From contig CAVSCI010000025.1 of assembly GCA_963726365.1 (NCBI GenBank), positions 1-64,000 on the forward strand: a DNA stretch of 64,000 bases, written 5' to 3'. Made by a program: the position numbers and the translations under genes. The notes under the pieces are model-generated. The model was not told the DNA's origin and made no database searches. It saw only the letters and a program-made list of their open reading frames with translations. The first letter of the stretch is position 1, and every line of letters starts with the position of its first letter. This document shows, piece after piece, positions 37,494 to 46,771 of the stretch. The DNA is from JAABQG01 sp963726365. GTDB lineage: Bacteria; Pseudomonadota; Gammaproteobacteria; Burkholderiales; Burkholderiaceae_C.

Positions 37494-38738
37494 TCAGGCC
37501 GGCAGGGCGATCTGGTGGTCGGTGCTGAACTGATAATCGTGGAACACATGCTCGGCACTGAGCATCTGGTAGCTGCCGTCCGCCTGCCGGCGCGTCGTGT
37601 CCTTCAGGCGGTAGGTGTAGTGACCGCAGGTCCAGCACTTGAAGTTGCGCATGTGGGTGCACAGGCAGGTCTTGTCCATGACCACGATGTTCTTGCCATC
37701 CGGGTGCGCCGCCAGTTCGCGGTTGTAGGCGGTGATGTAGGCGCAATTGCCCTTGGCGTCGAGCAGCCAGCCGTAGGACTCGCAGCCCGGGCGGATGCCC
37801 GAGCCGATCGCTGGTGAGTTCTTGAGCATGCGCATCGGGTAGCCTGTCGGGGAGATGCTGTTGACCTCGATGTCATCCTCGTTGGCCTTGAAGTACTCCT
37901 GCTTGGTGTCCGCCGGCAGGCCGCACTCATGAGTGACGGTGAAGCGCGTGGCCACCTGGATCGCCGCGGCGCCATTCTCAAGGAACTCCACGCCGTCGCT
38001 ACCGGTGAAAATGCCGCCTGCGGCGATCAGCGGGATCGTCAGCTCCTCGGTCTTCATCCAGGCGGCGATCTCCGCGACGATGGTGCGCAGGTCGTACTGC
38101 GCCCAGTCCAGGCCAAAGCCGAGGTGGCCGCCGGCCAGAGGGCCTTCGATGACGATGAAGTCAGGCAGCCGGTTGAGCCGCGCGGTCTTGCGCAGGAACA
38201 GCTGCAGCGCCCGCACCGACGAGACGATGATGCCCAGCTTGGCATCCCGGAAACGCGGGTGGTCTTCCATCAGCGCGAACGAACCCAGGTGCAGGCCGGC
38301 GCTCAAGGTAATGCCGTCAATGCCGGCGTCCAGCGCCGAGGCCAGGCGCACGCGCAAGGTGTCGGCCGGGCCATTCATGGTCAGCTTTTCCATGCAGTTG
38401 ACAAAGACCATGCCGTCGCCGCGCTTGGCCTCCATGGTGCGGCCCACATGCAGGCGCGTGGCCTCGGCCAGATGCGCCAGATTGAACTTCACATCGGTCT
38501 TGTCGGCGTTGTCGATGTTGTACTTGTAGAACTTGGTCTTGTCCTTGACGAAGCTGGTGTCGAAACGGCGGTCTGCCACGTCCATCACCAGGGCATCGGA
38601 AATATGGCCAATGCCGCCCAGCCGCGCCGCCTCGAGCGCGAGTTCCGCGGTTGAAATATCCACACCCATGCCGCCCACCAAGATGGGAACCAGTTCCTGC
38701 TTGCCGAACCGGAGGCGGAAATCATCTACACGTTTCAT
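37494..38738 (-). CDS. Nitronate monooxygenase family flavoprotein
   Basis: A 414-residue FMN protein of the 2-nitropropane dioxygenase family: VPILVGGMGVDISTAELALE, IEGPLAGGHLGFGLDW and PLIAAGGIFTGSDGVEFLEN with the glycine-rich FMN phosphate loop. The C-terminus has an unusual cysteine group, CLCTHMRNFKCWTCGHYTY, which may bind metal. It oxidises alkyl nitronates or propionate-3-nitronate. I use the second of two close ATGs (38738), five bases after AGGA. Cotranscription with the glutaredoxin-like gene is likely. Confidence 0.88.
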   Translation of the reverse strand: MKRVDDFRLRFGKQELVPILVGGMGVDISTAELALEAARLGGIGHISDALVMDVADRRFDTSFVKDKTKFYKYNIDNADKTDVKFNLAHLAEATRLHVGRTMEAKRGDGMVFVNCMEKLTMNGPADTLRVRLASALDAGIDGITLSAGLHLGSFALMEDHPRFRDAKLGIIVSSVRALQLFLRKTARLNRLPDFIVIEGPLAGGHLGFGLDWAQYDLRTIVAEIAAWMKTEELTIPLIAAGGIFTGSDGVEFLENGAAAIQVATRFTVTHECGLPADTKQEYFKANEDDIEVNSISPTGYPMRMLKNSPAIGSGIRPGCESYGWLLDAKGNCAYITAYNRELAAHPDGKNIVVMDKTCLCTHMRNFKCWTCGHYTYRLKDTTRRQADGSYQMLSAEHVFHDYQFSTDHQIALPA

Positions 38739-39009
38739 TGTCATCCTGACTGACTGGACATTGTGGGTTGGACGCGGAACAGCGGACAGACCCTGCACGG
38801 AACGTTGCCGCGCCTGTCAAGTGTAAGACCCAACGAATGACCCCGGCTACCCCGGGCGAGATTCCTGCGGCGGGGCAGCCGCGTCCGTGAACCGCTATTT
38901 TCGCGGCTAAGTGGGCTGCCCCACAGACGGGCGGGCATCCAGAACCTCCAATCCGCTGGATGAAGAAAACCACGACGACTCGCCTTTTTTCGCATGACAG
39001 GAAGAATAA

Positions 39010-40203
39010 ATGAACCTTGTGACAGACCTGTCATCCCTGTCGCCGGACGGCATGGGCCCGGACGCGCCCTGCGTGCCTGCGACGCCCGCCGAGCCGCCTC
39101 GGGTCGTGCTGCAGATGCCGGTGGATGTGCGCAGCATTTCCCTGGTGGTGCTGGCCACCATCGCCAGCGTCGTCATGCTGCGCTGGGCCAGTGCCGTCTT
39201 CATTCCCGTGATGGTCGGCTTGCTGGGCAGCTACGCGCTGTCACCGGTGGTGGACTGGCTGCAAGTGCGCCGGATACCCCGGGCCTTCAGCGCAGCGCTG
39301 CTCATCATGGGCATTCTGGGCAGCATCGGGGTCATCGGGTATTCACTGAGCGACGACGCCAGCAAACTGGTCGAATCGCTGCCGGCCGCCGCGCAGAAGC
39401 TGCGCAACTCGGTGCATGCCTTGCCGGGCGCACCCGATACGACGCTGGTCACGGTGCAAAAGGCCGCCGCACAGCTCGAGCAGGCGGCTGAAGAATCCAA
39501 CCGCGTCGCACCTGTCGGCCGTGGCGTTCAGCGCGTGCAGATCGAAAAGCCGAAGTTCGACATCAAGGACCATTTATGGACCGGCGGCATGGGCCTGATG
39601 ACCATGCTGGGCCAGCTCGGGATGATGGCGCTGATCGCCTTCTTTCTGATGGCGTCGGGCGACAGTTTCAGGAGAAAGATGGTCAAGCTGGCCGGCCCGA
39701 CCCTGGCCGCCAAGAAGATCACCTTGCAGGCGCTCAACCAGATTCATGACCAGATCCAGCGCTACATGATGGTGCAGCTGTTCACCAGTGTGCTTGTGGG
39801 CCTGGCAACCTGGCTGGCCTTTCTTGCGATCGGTCTGGAAAACGCGGCGGTCTGGGGCATTGCGGCGGGTGTGTTGGACCTGGTGCCCTATATCGGGAGC
39901 GTGATGGTGGCGTCGGGCTCGGCGCTGATGGCCTTCCTGCAGTTCGGCACGGTGGAGATGGCCGTGCTGGTCAGCGGGTCGTCCCTGTTCATCCATTTCA
40001 TCGAGGCCTTTCTGCTGACTCCCTGGCTGACCAGCCGCGCCAACAAGATGAGCCCGGTGGCCGTCTTCGTGGGGGTTCTGGCCTGGGGCTGGCTCTGGGG
40101 GGTGTGGGGCCTGCTGCTCGGGGTGCCGATCCTGGTGGTCGTCAAGGCCATTTGCGACCGGGTTGACGATTTGAAGCCGGTGGGGGAATTCCTCGGCGCC
40201 TGA
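39010..40203 (+). CDS. AI-2E family (PerM-like) membrane transporter
   Basis: A 397-residue protein with about eight membrane segments and the family region LMTMLGQLGMMALIAFFLM, WLAFLAIGLENAAVWGIAAG, VLDLVPYIGSV and a C-terminal LLLGVPILVVVKAICDRV. Members include the AI-2 exporter TqsA and Na+/H+ antiporters, so the substrate cannot be given. AGGAAG lies seven bases ahead of ATG 39010. Confidence 0.9.
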   Translation: MNLVTDLSSLSPDGMGPDAPCVPATPAEPPRVVLQMPVDVRSISLVVLATIASVVMLRWASAVFIPVMVGLLGSYALSPVVDWLQVRRIPRAFSAALLIMGILGSIGVIGYSLSDDASKLVESLPAAAQKLRNSVHALPGAPDTTLVTVQKAAAQLEQAAEESNRVAPVGRGVQRVQIEKPKFDIKDHLWTGGMGLMTMLGQLGMMALIAFFLMASGDSFRRKMVKLAGPTLAAKKITLQALNQIHDQIQRYMMVQLFTSVLVGLATWLAFLAIGLENAAVWGIAAGVLDLVPYIGSVMVASGSALMAFLQFGTVEMAVLVSGSSLFIHFIEAFLLTPWLTSRANKMSPVAVFVGVLAWGWLWGVWGLLLGVPILVVVKAICDRVDDLKPVGEFLGA

Positions 40204-40244
40204 GCGGCCTTCGCCGTAAATCCCGAGACCCGGAAGCAAGAAAA

Positions 40245-40269
40245 GGGCGCCACAGTCATGTGGTCGCCC
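40245..40269 (-). terminator. Terminator of the CsbD-like gene
   Basis: Stem GGGCG-CCAC (40245-40253) with GTGG-CGCCC (40260-40269, one T bulge). On the minus strand it is followed by TTTTCTTG. It lies about 25 bp past the CsbD stop codon. Confidence 0.65.
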
Positions 40270-40293
40270 CGTTGGTGATTGTCGGGCGGGCGG

Positions 40294-40500
40294 TTATTGT
40301 TTGCCGCCAGCGCCTTTTACGACTTCCTTTGCATCCTTGACGGCTTCCTTGGCGTCGCCCAAATGGACTTCGGCCTTGCCCGCGACCTGCTTTTGCAGAC
40401 CCTTGGCTTCCTGAACCTTGTTGCCGACCAGCTTGCCGGCTTCTTCCTGGACCTTGCCGGCGAGATCCTTGACTGCGCCGTGGACTTGGTTCTTGTTCAT
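40294..40500 (-). CDS. CsbD family stress protein
   Basis: A 68-residue hydrophilic protein: MNKNQVHGAVKDLAGKVQEE, then GKLVGNKVQEAKGLQKQVAG and a Lys/Ala/Asp-rich helical tail. This matches the CsbD family of general-stress proteins with unknown biochemical role. AAGGAAA precedes the ATG at 40500. Own terminator downstream. Confidence 0.93.
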   Translation of the reverse strand: MNKNQVHGAVKDLAGKVQEEAGKLVGNKVQEAKGLQKQVAGKAEVHLGDAKEAVKDAKEVVKGAGGKQ

Positions 40501-40855
40501 GATGGTTTCCTTGATAGAAATGAAAAAACTCGATCTTCTCGTGAGCCTTTGAATGACCCACGAGCAGATGCTAGGGAGCGGCCCGATCTGGGTCTGTGCG
40601 CTGGCCCACATGGCCGCAAGGGCTTGCGTGCGTGCCGCCTCAAACGCCATTGGGCAGCCCTGAATTCAGCCTACGCCGACGGTCCCGCACCGTTGCAAGG
40701 CGAAAGCGGCCGAATACCCCTACATCGCAGGGGTAAAATCTGCCAGTGATTTCGTCAGGTCATGCGCACACTCTTTTCCGGTCCACGAGGCACGCGCGCC
40801 ATGCGCCGTTCCCGCCCGTGCGACAGGTCAGTCATCCACTCTCCAAGGGACTTTC
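40501..40855. other. Divergent intergenic region csbD-like / EF-G-like
   Basis: 355 bases between divergent genes, so promoters for both should be here. A small stem CCCCT-ACATCGC-AGGGG occurs near 40716-40732. No gene is convincing; short frames are overlapped by all strands without ribosome binding sites. Confidence 0.4.
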
Positions 40856-42910
40856 ATGAGCCAGAACCTCAGTGCAAAAATTCGCTCCGTTGCCCTGGTC
40901 GGCCACGGTGCCGCCGGTAAAACCACCCTGGCCGAGAGCCTGCTGGCCGCCAGCGGTGCGATCCAGAGCCGCGGCTCGGTTGAAAAGGGCAACACCGTCT
41001 GCGACTTCGACGCCATCGAGAAGGAACTGGGCCATTCGCTTCAGTCGGCGCTGGCCAGCTTCGACTGGGACGGTATCCGGGTGCACCTGGTCGATACCCC
41101 CGGCTACCCGGACTTCGCGGGGCAGGCCATCGGCGCGCTGGCCGCGGTCGATACAGCACTGGTGGTGATCAATGCCCAGACCGGCATCGAACTCTCGACC
41201 GAGCGCATGTTCAAGCTGGCCGGCGAGCGTGGGCTGTGCCGCATGATCGTGATCAACAAGATCGATGCTGACAACGTCGATCTGCCCGCCCTGGTGAACG
41301 ACATCCGCGATCGCTTCGGCAAACAATGCCTGCTGCTGGACCTGCCGGCGCACCACGGGCAGGACGTGGTGGAACTGCTGGGCCATGACAGCGGCGAGAG
41401 CGACTTTGCCTCGGTGGCGGCCGCGCATCGCGCGCTGATCGACCAGATCATCGAGGAAGACGACAGCCTGATGGCGCGCTACCTCGAAGACGGCGCCGAC
41501 CCCAGCCTGGAAGAACTCCACGCCCCGTTCGAACGTGCTTTGCGCGCCGGCCACCTGATCCCGATCCTCTTCGTCTCCTCGCGCACCGGCGCCGGCGTGC
41601 CGCAACTGCTCGATGCGCTGGCCAGGCTGGCCCCCAACCCGTCCGAAGGCAACCCGCCGCCGTTCTATCGTGGCGAGCCCGGGCAGGAGCCCCAGGCCTT
41701 TGCCGCGCAGCCCGATGAAGACCTGCATGTGCTGGCGCATGTGTTCAAGGTGGTGGTCGATCCCTTTATCGGCAAGGTCGGCGTGTTCCGGGTGCACCAG
41801 GGCACGATCCGCCGCGATGCGCAGCTTTTCGTCGGCTCGGCCAAGCGCCCGTTCAAGGTGGCACACCTGTACCGGCTGCAGGGCAAGGACTACGTGGAAG
41901 TCCCCGCGCTGTTGCCCGGCGAAATCGGCGCCGTGGCCAAGGTGGACGAGATCGATTTCGACTGCGTTCTGCACGACTCGCACGACGAAGACCACATTCA
42001 TCTCAAGCCGTTGGCGTTTCCGCAACCCATGCAGGGCCTGGCCGTGCAGACGCGGCGCAAGGGCGACGAGCAGCGCCTGTTCGAAATCCTGCACAAGCTC
42101 GAGCTCGAAGACCCCTGCTTCAAGGTCGAACGCCACCCCGGCACCAACGAGACCGTGATCCGCGGCCTGGGTGAAGTGCACCTGCGCGCCAAGATGGCAC
42201 GCATGCTGCAGCAGTACAAGCTGGAGCTCGACACCAGTGCGCCCCAGATCGCCTACCGCGAGACCATCACGGGCGGTGCCGAGGGCCACTGCCGCCACAA
42301 GAAGCAGAGCGGCGGCGCCGGGCAGTTCGGCGAGGTCATGCTGCGCGTGGAGCCTTTGGAGCGCGGCGCCGGCTTCGAGTTCGTGGACGTCGTCAAGGGC
42401 GGCGCCATCCCCGGCGTGTTCATGGCTTCCGTGGAAAAAGGCGTTCGCCAGGCCTTGGCGGAAGGCGTGGTGGCGGGTTTTCCGGTGCAGGACATCCGCG
42501 TCACGGTCTATGACGGCAAGACCCACGCGGTCGACGGCAAGGACATTGCCTTTGTCTCCGCCGGGCGCAAGGCCACCATTGACGCCGTGCGCCTGGCCCG
42601 GCCGATCGTGCTGGAGCCGCTGGTCAATATCGAAGTGCTCTCGCCTGAAGAATCGATTGGCGACCTCACCGGCGACCTTGCGAGCAAGCGCGGGCACATC
42701 ACGGGGACGCAGCCGCACACGGATGGCAGCGTGGGCATCAGCGGCCTGATTCCGCTGGCCGAGCTTGGCGAGTACCAGGGGCGGCTGAAGTCGCTGACCG
42801 GCGGCAAGGGTTCGTACAGCATCGCCTTTTCGCACTACGCGCAGGTGCCCGACAGCACCCAGCAGCAGCTGGCCAGCAGCTTCAAGGCGGTCGAGCTGAC
42901 CGACGACTGA
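40856..42910 (+). CDS. EF-G-like translation GTPase (FusA paralogue)
   Basis: A 684-residue protein with G1 GHGAAGKTTL, G3 VDTPGYPDF, G4 NKIDAD, domain II and the EF-G domain IV-V parts YRETITGGAEGHCRHKKQSG, ISGLIPLAELGEYQGRLKSL. It belongs to the EF-G-like subfamily often found beside a normal fusA gene and thought to act in recycling or stress. The switch-I RGITI motif typical of canonical EF-G is not seen. Start at 40856. Confidence 0.9.
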   Translation: MSQNLSAKIRSVALVGHGAAGKTTLAESLLAASGAIQSRGSVEKGNTVCDFDAIEKELGHSLQSALASFDWDGIRVHLVDTPGYPDFAGQAIGALAAVDTALVVINAQTGIELSTERMFKLAGERGLCRMIVINKIDADNVDLPALVNDIRDRFGKQCLLLDLPAHHGQDVVELLGHDSGESDFASVAAAHRALIDQIIEEDDSLMARYLEDGADPSLEELHAPFERALRAGHLIPILFVSSRTGAGVPQLLDALARLAPNPSEGNPPPFYRGEPGQEPQAFAAQPDEDLHVLAHVFKVVVDPFIGKVGVFRVHQGTIRRDAQLFVGSAKRPFKVAHLYRLQGKDYVEVPALLPGEIGAVAKVDEIDFDCVLHDSHDEDHIHLKPLAFPQPMQGLAVQTRRKGDEQRLFEILHKLELEDPCFKVERHPGTNETVIRGLGEVHLRAKMARMLQQYKLELDTSAPQIAYRETITGGAEGHCRHKKQSGGAGQFGEVMLRVEPLERGAGFEFVDVVKGGAIPGVFMASVEKGVRQALAEGVVAGFPVQDIRVTVYDGKTHAVDGKDIAFVSAGRKATIDAVRLARPIVLEPLVNIEVLSPEESIGDLTGDLASKRGHITGTQPHTDGSVGISGLIPLAELGEYQGRLKSLTGGKGSYSIAFSHYAQVPDSTQQQLASSFKAVELTDD

Positions 42911-42914
42911 ACGC

Positions 42915-42989
42915 GCGCATGAGCCGCCGGGCCTATCCCAAGGCGAACAGCACCGCAGTGCGCAGCACGGAGGTTGCCGAGTGAGCCGC
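42915..42989 (+). repeat. Intercistronic repeat with ribosome binding site, copy 1
   Basis: GCATGAGCCGCCGGGCC, CCAAGGCGAA, CACCGCAGTGCGCAGCACGG and AGGT, then GTGAGCCGC. The same string of blocks recurs at 60802-60887 upstream of hoxU. It provides the GGAGG and the GTG-Ser-Arg start of hemG. Confidence 0.7.
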
Positions 42990-43511
42990 ATTCTTGTCGC
43001 CTACTCGACGACGGATGGCCACACCCGGCACATCTGCGAGCGGTTGCAGCAGGTCATGGCCGAGCAGGGGGACGAAGTCGTGGTCGCACCACTGGCCCAG
43101 GCCGACGGGCTGGAACTGCCTGCCTTCGACAAGATCGTGATCGGCGCCAGCATCCGCTACGGCAAACACCAGCCCGCGGTGGCGCAATTCATCGCGCGCC
43201 ACCAGGCGCTGCTGGAGAGCCGGCCGAATGCGTTTTTTTCGGTCAACATCGTGGCGCGCAAGCCCGAGAAGAACCAGCCCGACACCAATCCCTACCTGGT
43301 CAAGTTCCTGCGCCAGATCAGCTGGAAGCCGAAGTTGCTGGCCGTGTTCGCGGGCAGGCTGGACTACCCGAGTTATGGCGTTTTTGACCGGTTCATGATT
43401 CGCCTGATCATGCGCATGACCCACGGCCCCACCGACCCCACGGCGGTGATCGAGTTCACCGACTGGCAGCAGGTGGAAGCGTATGGGCGGCAGGTCAGCG
43501 CAATGGCCTGA
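42981..43511 (+). CDS. hemG: Menaquinone-dependent protoporphyrinogen oxidase (flavodoxin-like)
   Basis: A 176-residue flavodoxin-fold protein. ILVAYSTTDGHTRHICERL is the FMN phosphate loop, with IVIGASIRYGKHQPAVAQF and FFSVNIVARKPEKNQPDTNP typical of HemG. It oxidises protoporphyrinogen IX to protoporphyrin IX for heme synthesis, associated with the inner membrane. Starts with GTG 42981 after GGAGG. It follows the EF-G-like gene by 70 bp, and that space is filled by a repeat. Confidence 0.88.
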   Translation: MSRILVAYSTTDGHTRHICERLQQVMAEQGDEVVVAPLAQADGLELPAFDKIVIGASIRYGKHQPAVAQFIARHQALLESRPNAFFSVNIVARKPEKNQPDTNPYLVKFLRQISWKPKLLAVFAGRLDYPSYGVFDRFMIRLIMRMTHGPTDPTAVIEFTDWQQVEAYGRQVSAMA

Positions 43512-43608
43512 GGCGGGGGCAGACGATTCACGGCGCGCGGCCAGGGCCCTGTTGCAGCCACCGCCTTTATGTCGCCATACTGGCAGACGAACTCACGGAG
43601 GTCTGGTG

Positions 43609-45105
43609 ATGAACTTTTCCGACTACCTGGCGTGCGACGCAACCGCGCTGGCGCAGCACGTGGCGCGGGGCGACACCCACCCGGGCGAACTGCTGGATAT
43701 CGCCTTGGCGCAACACCACCGCGTGCACGGTCGCCTCAATGCCGTGTGCCGGTTGATGGAGCCCGAAGCCCGCAGGCAGTTGACCGGTCCCTTGAGCGGC
43801 CCACTGGCCGGCGTGCCCTTTTTGATCAAGGACGCTTCGCAGGACTACGCCGGCGTGCCCACCAGTTATGGCAGCCAGTCGATGCTTCGGGCGGTGCCCG
43901 ATCGTCATGCGTCGGTGGTGAGGCGTTATCTTGACGCGGGCCTGGTGATCTTCGGCAAGACCAACCTGCCGGAGTTCGCGCTCAAGGCCGTGACGGACTC
44001 CCGGCTCCATGGCCGCGCCAACAACCCCTGGAACGAAGCGCATACACCCGGCGGCTCCAGCGGGGGCGCCGCCGCCGCGGTGGCCGCGGGCGTGGTTCCA
44101 ATGGCGGCCGGCAACGACGGTGGCGGTTCGATTCGCATCCCGGCGGCCTGCTGTGGCCTGTTCGGCTTGAAGCCTTCGCGCGGCCGCATCTCCGCCGGGC
44201 CGCAGCGCAACGAAGTCTGGTTTGGCGCCTCCAGCGAAGGCGTGCTTTCGCGCAGCGTGCGGGACACGGCCCTGGCGCTGGATGTCCTGAGCGGTCCGGA
44301 GACCGGCGACCCCTTCGTCGTGGCGGGCCCCGAGGCGCCTTGGGCGGACCTGATGCATCGCGACCCGGGCAAGTTGCGGATCGGCTTCAGCGCCATGTCG
44401 CCGATCGGCACCGAGGTGCATCCTGAAGCGCTGGCGGCGGTCAATCACGCGGTCGCGCTGCTGCGACATCTGGGCCACGAGGTCGAAGAAGCCGCTCCCG
44501 TGTTCGACGGCGCGGCCTTGGCCGCCAGTTACCTGCACATTTACTTTGGTCAGATACCCGCTGCGGTGCGCCATGCGCGGTCTCTGGGCGCGCGGGATGG
44601 CGACTTCGAACTGCTCACGCTGGTTCTGGCCACGCTGGGCGAGTCCATCTCCGCCGGGCGGCTGACGGACAAGCTGGCCGACTGGAATACCTTCGCGCGC
44701 TCGCTGGCTGATTTTCACCAGCGCTTCGATCTGTTCCTTACGCCGACCTTGGCGCATCCGCCGGTCCGGCACGGCAGTGGCGATCCTCCTGCTGCGCAAC
44801 AGGCCGCGCTGGGTGTTCTGCTGCGCACCGGTTTGCTGGGGGTGATGGCGCGCATGGGCCTGCTGGAGAAGACGACGGACCAGATCGCCCGGGACAGCCT
44901 GCGCTACGTTCCCTTCACCCAGCTGGCCAACCTGACGGGGACCCCCGCCATGAGCGTGCCGCTGTACTGGACGCCCGATGGCCTGCCGCTGGGTGTGCAG
45001 TTCATCGCGCCGTGGGGGCATGAAGACCGCTTGCTGCAACTGGCCCGGCAACTGGAGGTGGCACAGCCCTGGTTTCACCGGTTGCCAGCTTGTGCCACGG
45101 CCTGA
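43609..45105 (+). CDS. Amidase (amidase signature family)
   Basis: A 498-residue amidase. Catalytic Lys in VPFLIKDASQ, the Gly/Ser loop TPGGSSGGAAAAVAAGVVPM and the nucleophile region GNDGGGSIRIPAACCGLFGL form the Ser-cisSer-Lys triad. Members hydrolyse amides or act as carbamoyl-type hydrolases; the substrate is not predictable. Start ATG 43609 follows GGAGGTCTGGTG. Single gene. Confidence 0.92.
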   Translation: MNFSDYLACDATALAQHVARGDTHPGELLDIALAQHHRVHGRLNAVCRLMEPEARRQLTGPLSGPLAGVPFLIKDASQDYAGVPTSYGSQSMLRAVPDRHASVVRRYLDAGLVIFGKTNLPEFALKAVTDSRLHGRANNPWNEAHTPGGSSGGAAAAVAAGVVPMAAGNDGGGSIRIPAACCGLFGLKPSRGRISAGPQRNEVWFGASSEGVLSRSVRDTALALDVLSGPETGDPFVVAGPEAPWADLMHRDPGKLRIGFSAMSPIGTEVHPEALAAVNHAVALLRHLGHEVEEAAPVFDGAALAASYLHIYFGQIPAAVRHARSLGARDGDFELLTLVLATLGESISAGRLTDKLADWNTFARSLADFHQRFDLFLTPTLAHPPVRHGSGDPPAAQQAALGVLLRTGLLGVMARMGLLEKTTDQIARDSLRYVPFTQLANLTGTPAMSVPLYWTPDGLPLGVQFIAPWGHEDRLLQLARQLEVAQPWFHRLPACATA

Positions 45106-45273
45106 CCGGTTGAGAGTGAAGGACACCCGTTGACACTGCAAAGTCCGCTTGGGTCGTGTTGCGGGCTTATGTGGGGCAAGCCACAGACAAGGGCAAGAAC
45201 CGGTGCCTAAATGAATCCACTGGCGTAAGTTGAAGCATCCTCGCAGAGGATCGGCAACGCAGTGGAGACTTCC

Positions 45274-45333
45274 ATGTATATCGGTATCGGCACAATTTTG
45301 CTCATCATTGTTCTTATCCTTATTTTTCGGTAA
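45274..45333 (+). CDS. Possible 19-residue membrane peptide
   Basis: MYIGIGTILLIIVLILIFR, stop TAA. Almost entirely hydrophobic, with GGAG six bases upstream of the ATG. Such tiny single-span peptides are easily missed and are often stress- or envelope-related. No family can be assigned with certainty, and its end abuts the decayed heme-protein copy. Confidence 0.45.
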   Translation: MYIGIGTILLIIVLILIFR

Positions 45334-45404
45334 GGGTGTGATCAAGTCTATTGGCATCGGGATGGTGATGGGGGATTTCCGTTCGCCTCATGGCGCGCCC
45401 GTGC

Positions 45405-46212
45405 ATCGGCTCGTCCGATGTGGCATGGCGGACCTGCGCGTTGTCGAACGCGGCGAAGCCAAAGCCGTAGCGTGCAGCCATATTGGCAAACTGCACGTCG
45501 AACTTGCTGCCGGTCACCAGCTTGCGGCTCACCACCGAGGTGTGCATGCCGTTGGCATAGGTGTTGGCCGTGCGCACGTCGCCCCGGTCGGTGCCGGCAG
45601 CGGGTTGATGATGATCGAGGCCACTTCGTCGCCGGCCTTGAACTTGCTGTCGTCAAACGCCACTTCGTCACCCTTCTTGATGTAGAAGGTGCCGCCGGCA
45701 TTGGCGGCTTTGGCGTCGCGGTTCATGAAAGCCGGCTTGCCATTGACCAGTGCGATATTGGTGTATTCGCCCCTTGCGGGCCCGGGTCGCCCTTGCGACC
45801 GGCGTTCGGTGCGGTCTTCGCGTCATAACGCGTGTCGTCCGTGTACTGGTCGTCCACGAAGCCCAGGGGCCGGTGCGCTGGCCCTTCATGTGCCACATGT
45901 CGAGAACCTGGCCGGGCAGATTCGTGTACTTGTTGCCGTAGGGTTTGGTCTGCCCTTCGTGGCAGGCGCATGGCGCAGCCTTCCTTGTCAAAGGGTTTGG
46001 CTGTCGCCTCGTTGACCGGCCAGAGCATGGCCCACTTGTCCTCGTAATACACATTGTCGTCGCCGCCCTTGTCCGCCGGGTCCTTGAGCTTTTTCCAGGA
46101 CCCATCGGCCTGCTTCTGGTACGGGCCACGGCGCACGGAGTTGGTCGGATCGGTGTACTGGATCAGCATGTAGAGCATGTCCGCGGTATAGGCCGCCTTC
46201 AGGGTGACTTGG
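45405..46212 (-). pseudogene. Decayed partial copy of the EB_dh-like heme protein
   Basis: Reads as a second copy of about 46795-47608: DPTNSVRRGPYQKQADGSWK, DPADKGGDDNVYYEDKWAML, DAKAANAGGTFYIKKGDEVA and GMHTSVVSRKLVTGSKFDVQ are all present but in several frames. Signal peptide and first 50-60 residues are absent, and the 3' end runs into unrelated sequence after ATSDEPM. The right junction at about 46212 fuses it to the truncated gene at 46213. A product of duplication followed by decay or of misassembly. Confidence 0.8.
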
Positions 46213-46404
46213 ATGCGCGCCGGGCTGATGGGCTACATGAACGAGATCCTGGCCCGCACCGAGCAGTACTTTTGCCCCATCAAGCACGCGCACAGGATTC
46301 TGGGAACGCATGCGCGCTACAACCGTTTCCTTGATTTCGGCGACGCTGCGGACTACGAGGCCCGGCTGGAGGAATTCCGGGTTGCGCTGGGCAAGGTCAA
46401 ATAG
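46213..46404 (+). pseudogene. C-terminal remnant of an unidentified gene
   Basis: 63 residues beginning MRAGLMGYMNEILARTEQYF, then CPIKHAHRILGTHARYNRFL and DYEARLEEFRVALGKVK. It reads like the end of a longer cytosolic protein: it has no ribosome binding site and begins exactly where the duplicated heme-protein segment ends. I do not recognise the parent family. Confidence 0.5.
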
Positions 46405-46425
46405 CCACTGCCCACTTTTCCTTGT

Positions 46426-46659
46426 ATGAGCAAGCTTGGCCATACGCGCCTCAAGATCTACCGGACGGTGGCGCGCCAGTTGCACGGCTCGGTTCCGTGC
46501 TGGGTCTGCGGCGAACACGTGCCGCCCGAAGAAGCCACGCTGGAGCACATCCAGCCCCTCGGTGAAGGCGGCAGCAGCCATGTGGAGAACCTCGCCATAA
46601 GTCACGCGCGGTGTAACCACCAGCGCCATGCGCGGGCGAAATTGACAGAGGGCGGCTGA
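46426..46659 (+). CDS. HNH endonuclease family protein
   Basis: A 77-residue protein that is almost only an HNH nuclease domain: CWVCGEHVPPEEATLEHIQP, then LGEGGSSHVENLAISHARCN and HQRHAR. The two Cys pairs (CWVC and the C of ARCN) would hold zinc; the His pair and Asn form the active site. Function could be housekeeping DNA processing or a mobile-element remnant. It starts 21 bases after the remnant at 46213-46404. Confidence 0.85.
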   Translation: MSKLGHTRLKIYRTVARQLHGSVPCWVCGEHVPPEEATLEHIQPLGEGGSSHVENLAISHARCNHQRHARAKLTEGG

Positions 46660-46710
46660 GGGCGGGGCCGACGGCCCTGTCCCGATGCAGGAATCGGGCT
46701 GAAACGACAG

Positions 46711-46735
46711 AAGGCTGATCAATGTGATCAGCCTT
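46711..46735. terminator. Strong hairpin between convergent genes
   Basis: Perfect 11-bp stem AAGGCTGATCA (46711-46721) with TGATCAGCCTT (46725-46735), 3-nt loop. No clear T run on either side. It is preceded by a smaller CCCGAT...ATCGGG stem at 46681-46698. It likely ends transcription from both the HNH gene and the minus-strand EB_dh-like gene. Confidence 0.6.
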
Positions 46736-46771
46736 CCTGGGGCGTTCACTCAACGCCAGGGGATGCGGCAC

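Noticed and set aside
40832..42991. 719-residue minus-strand frame
   Set aside because: Complete overlap with the EF-G-like gene, whose motifs are unambiguous; the frame is a GC-rich shadow.
43567..45357. 596-residue minus-strand frame
   Set aside because: Shadow of the amidase gene.
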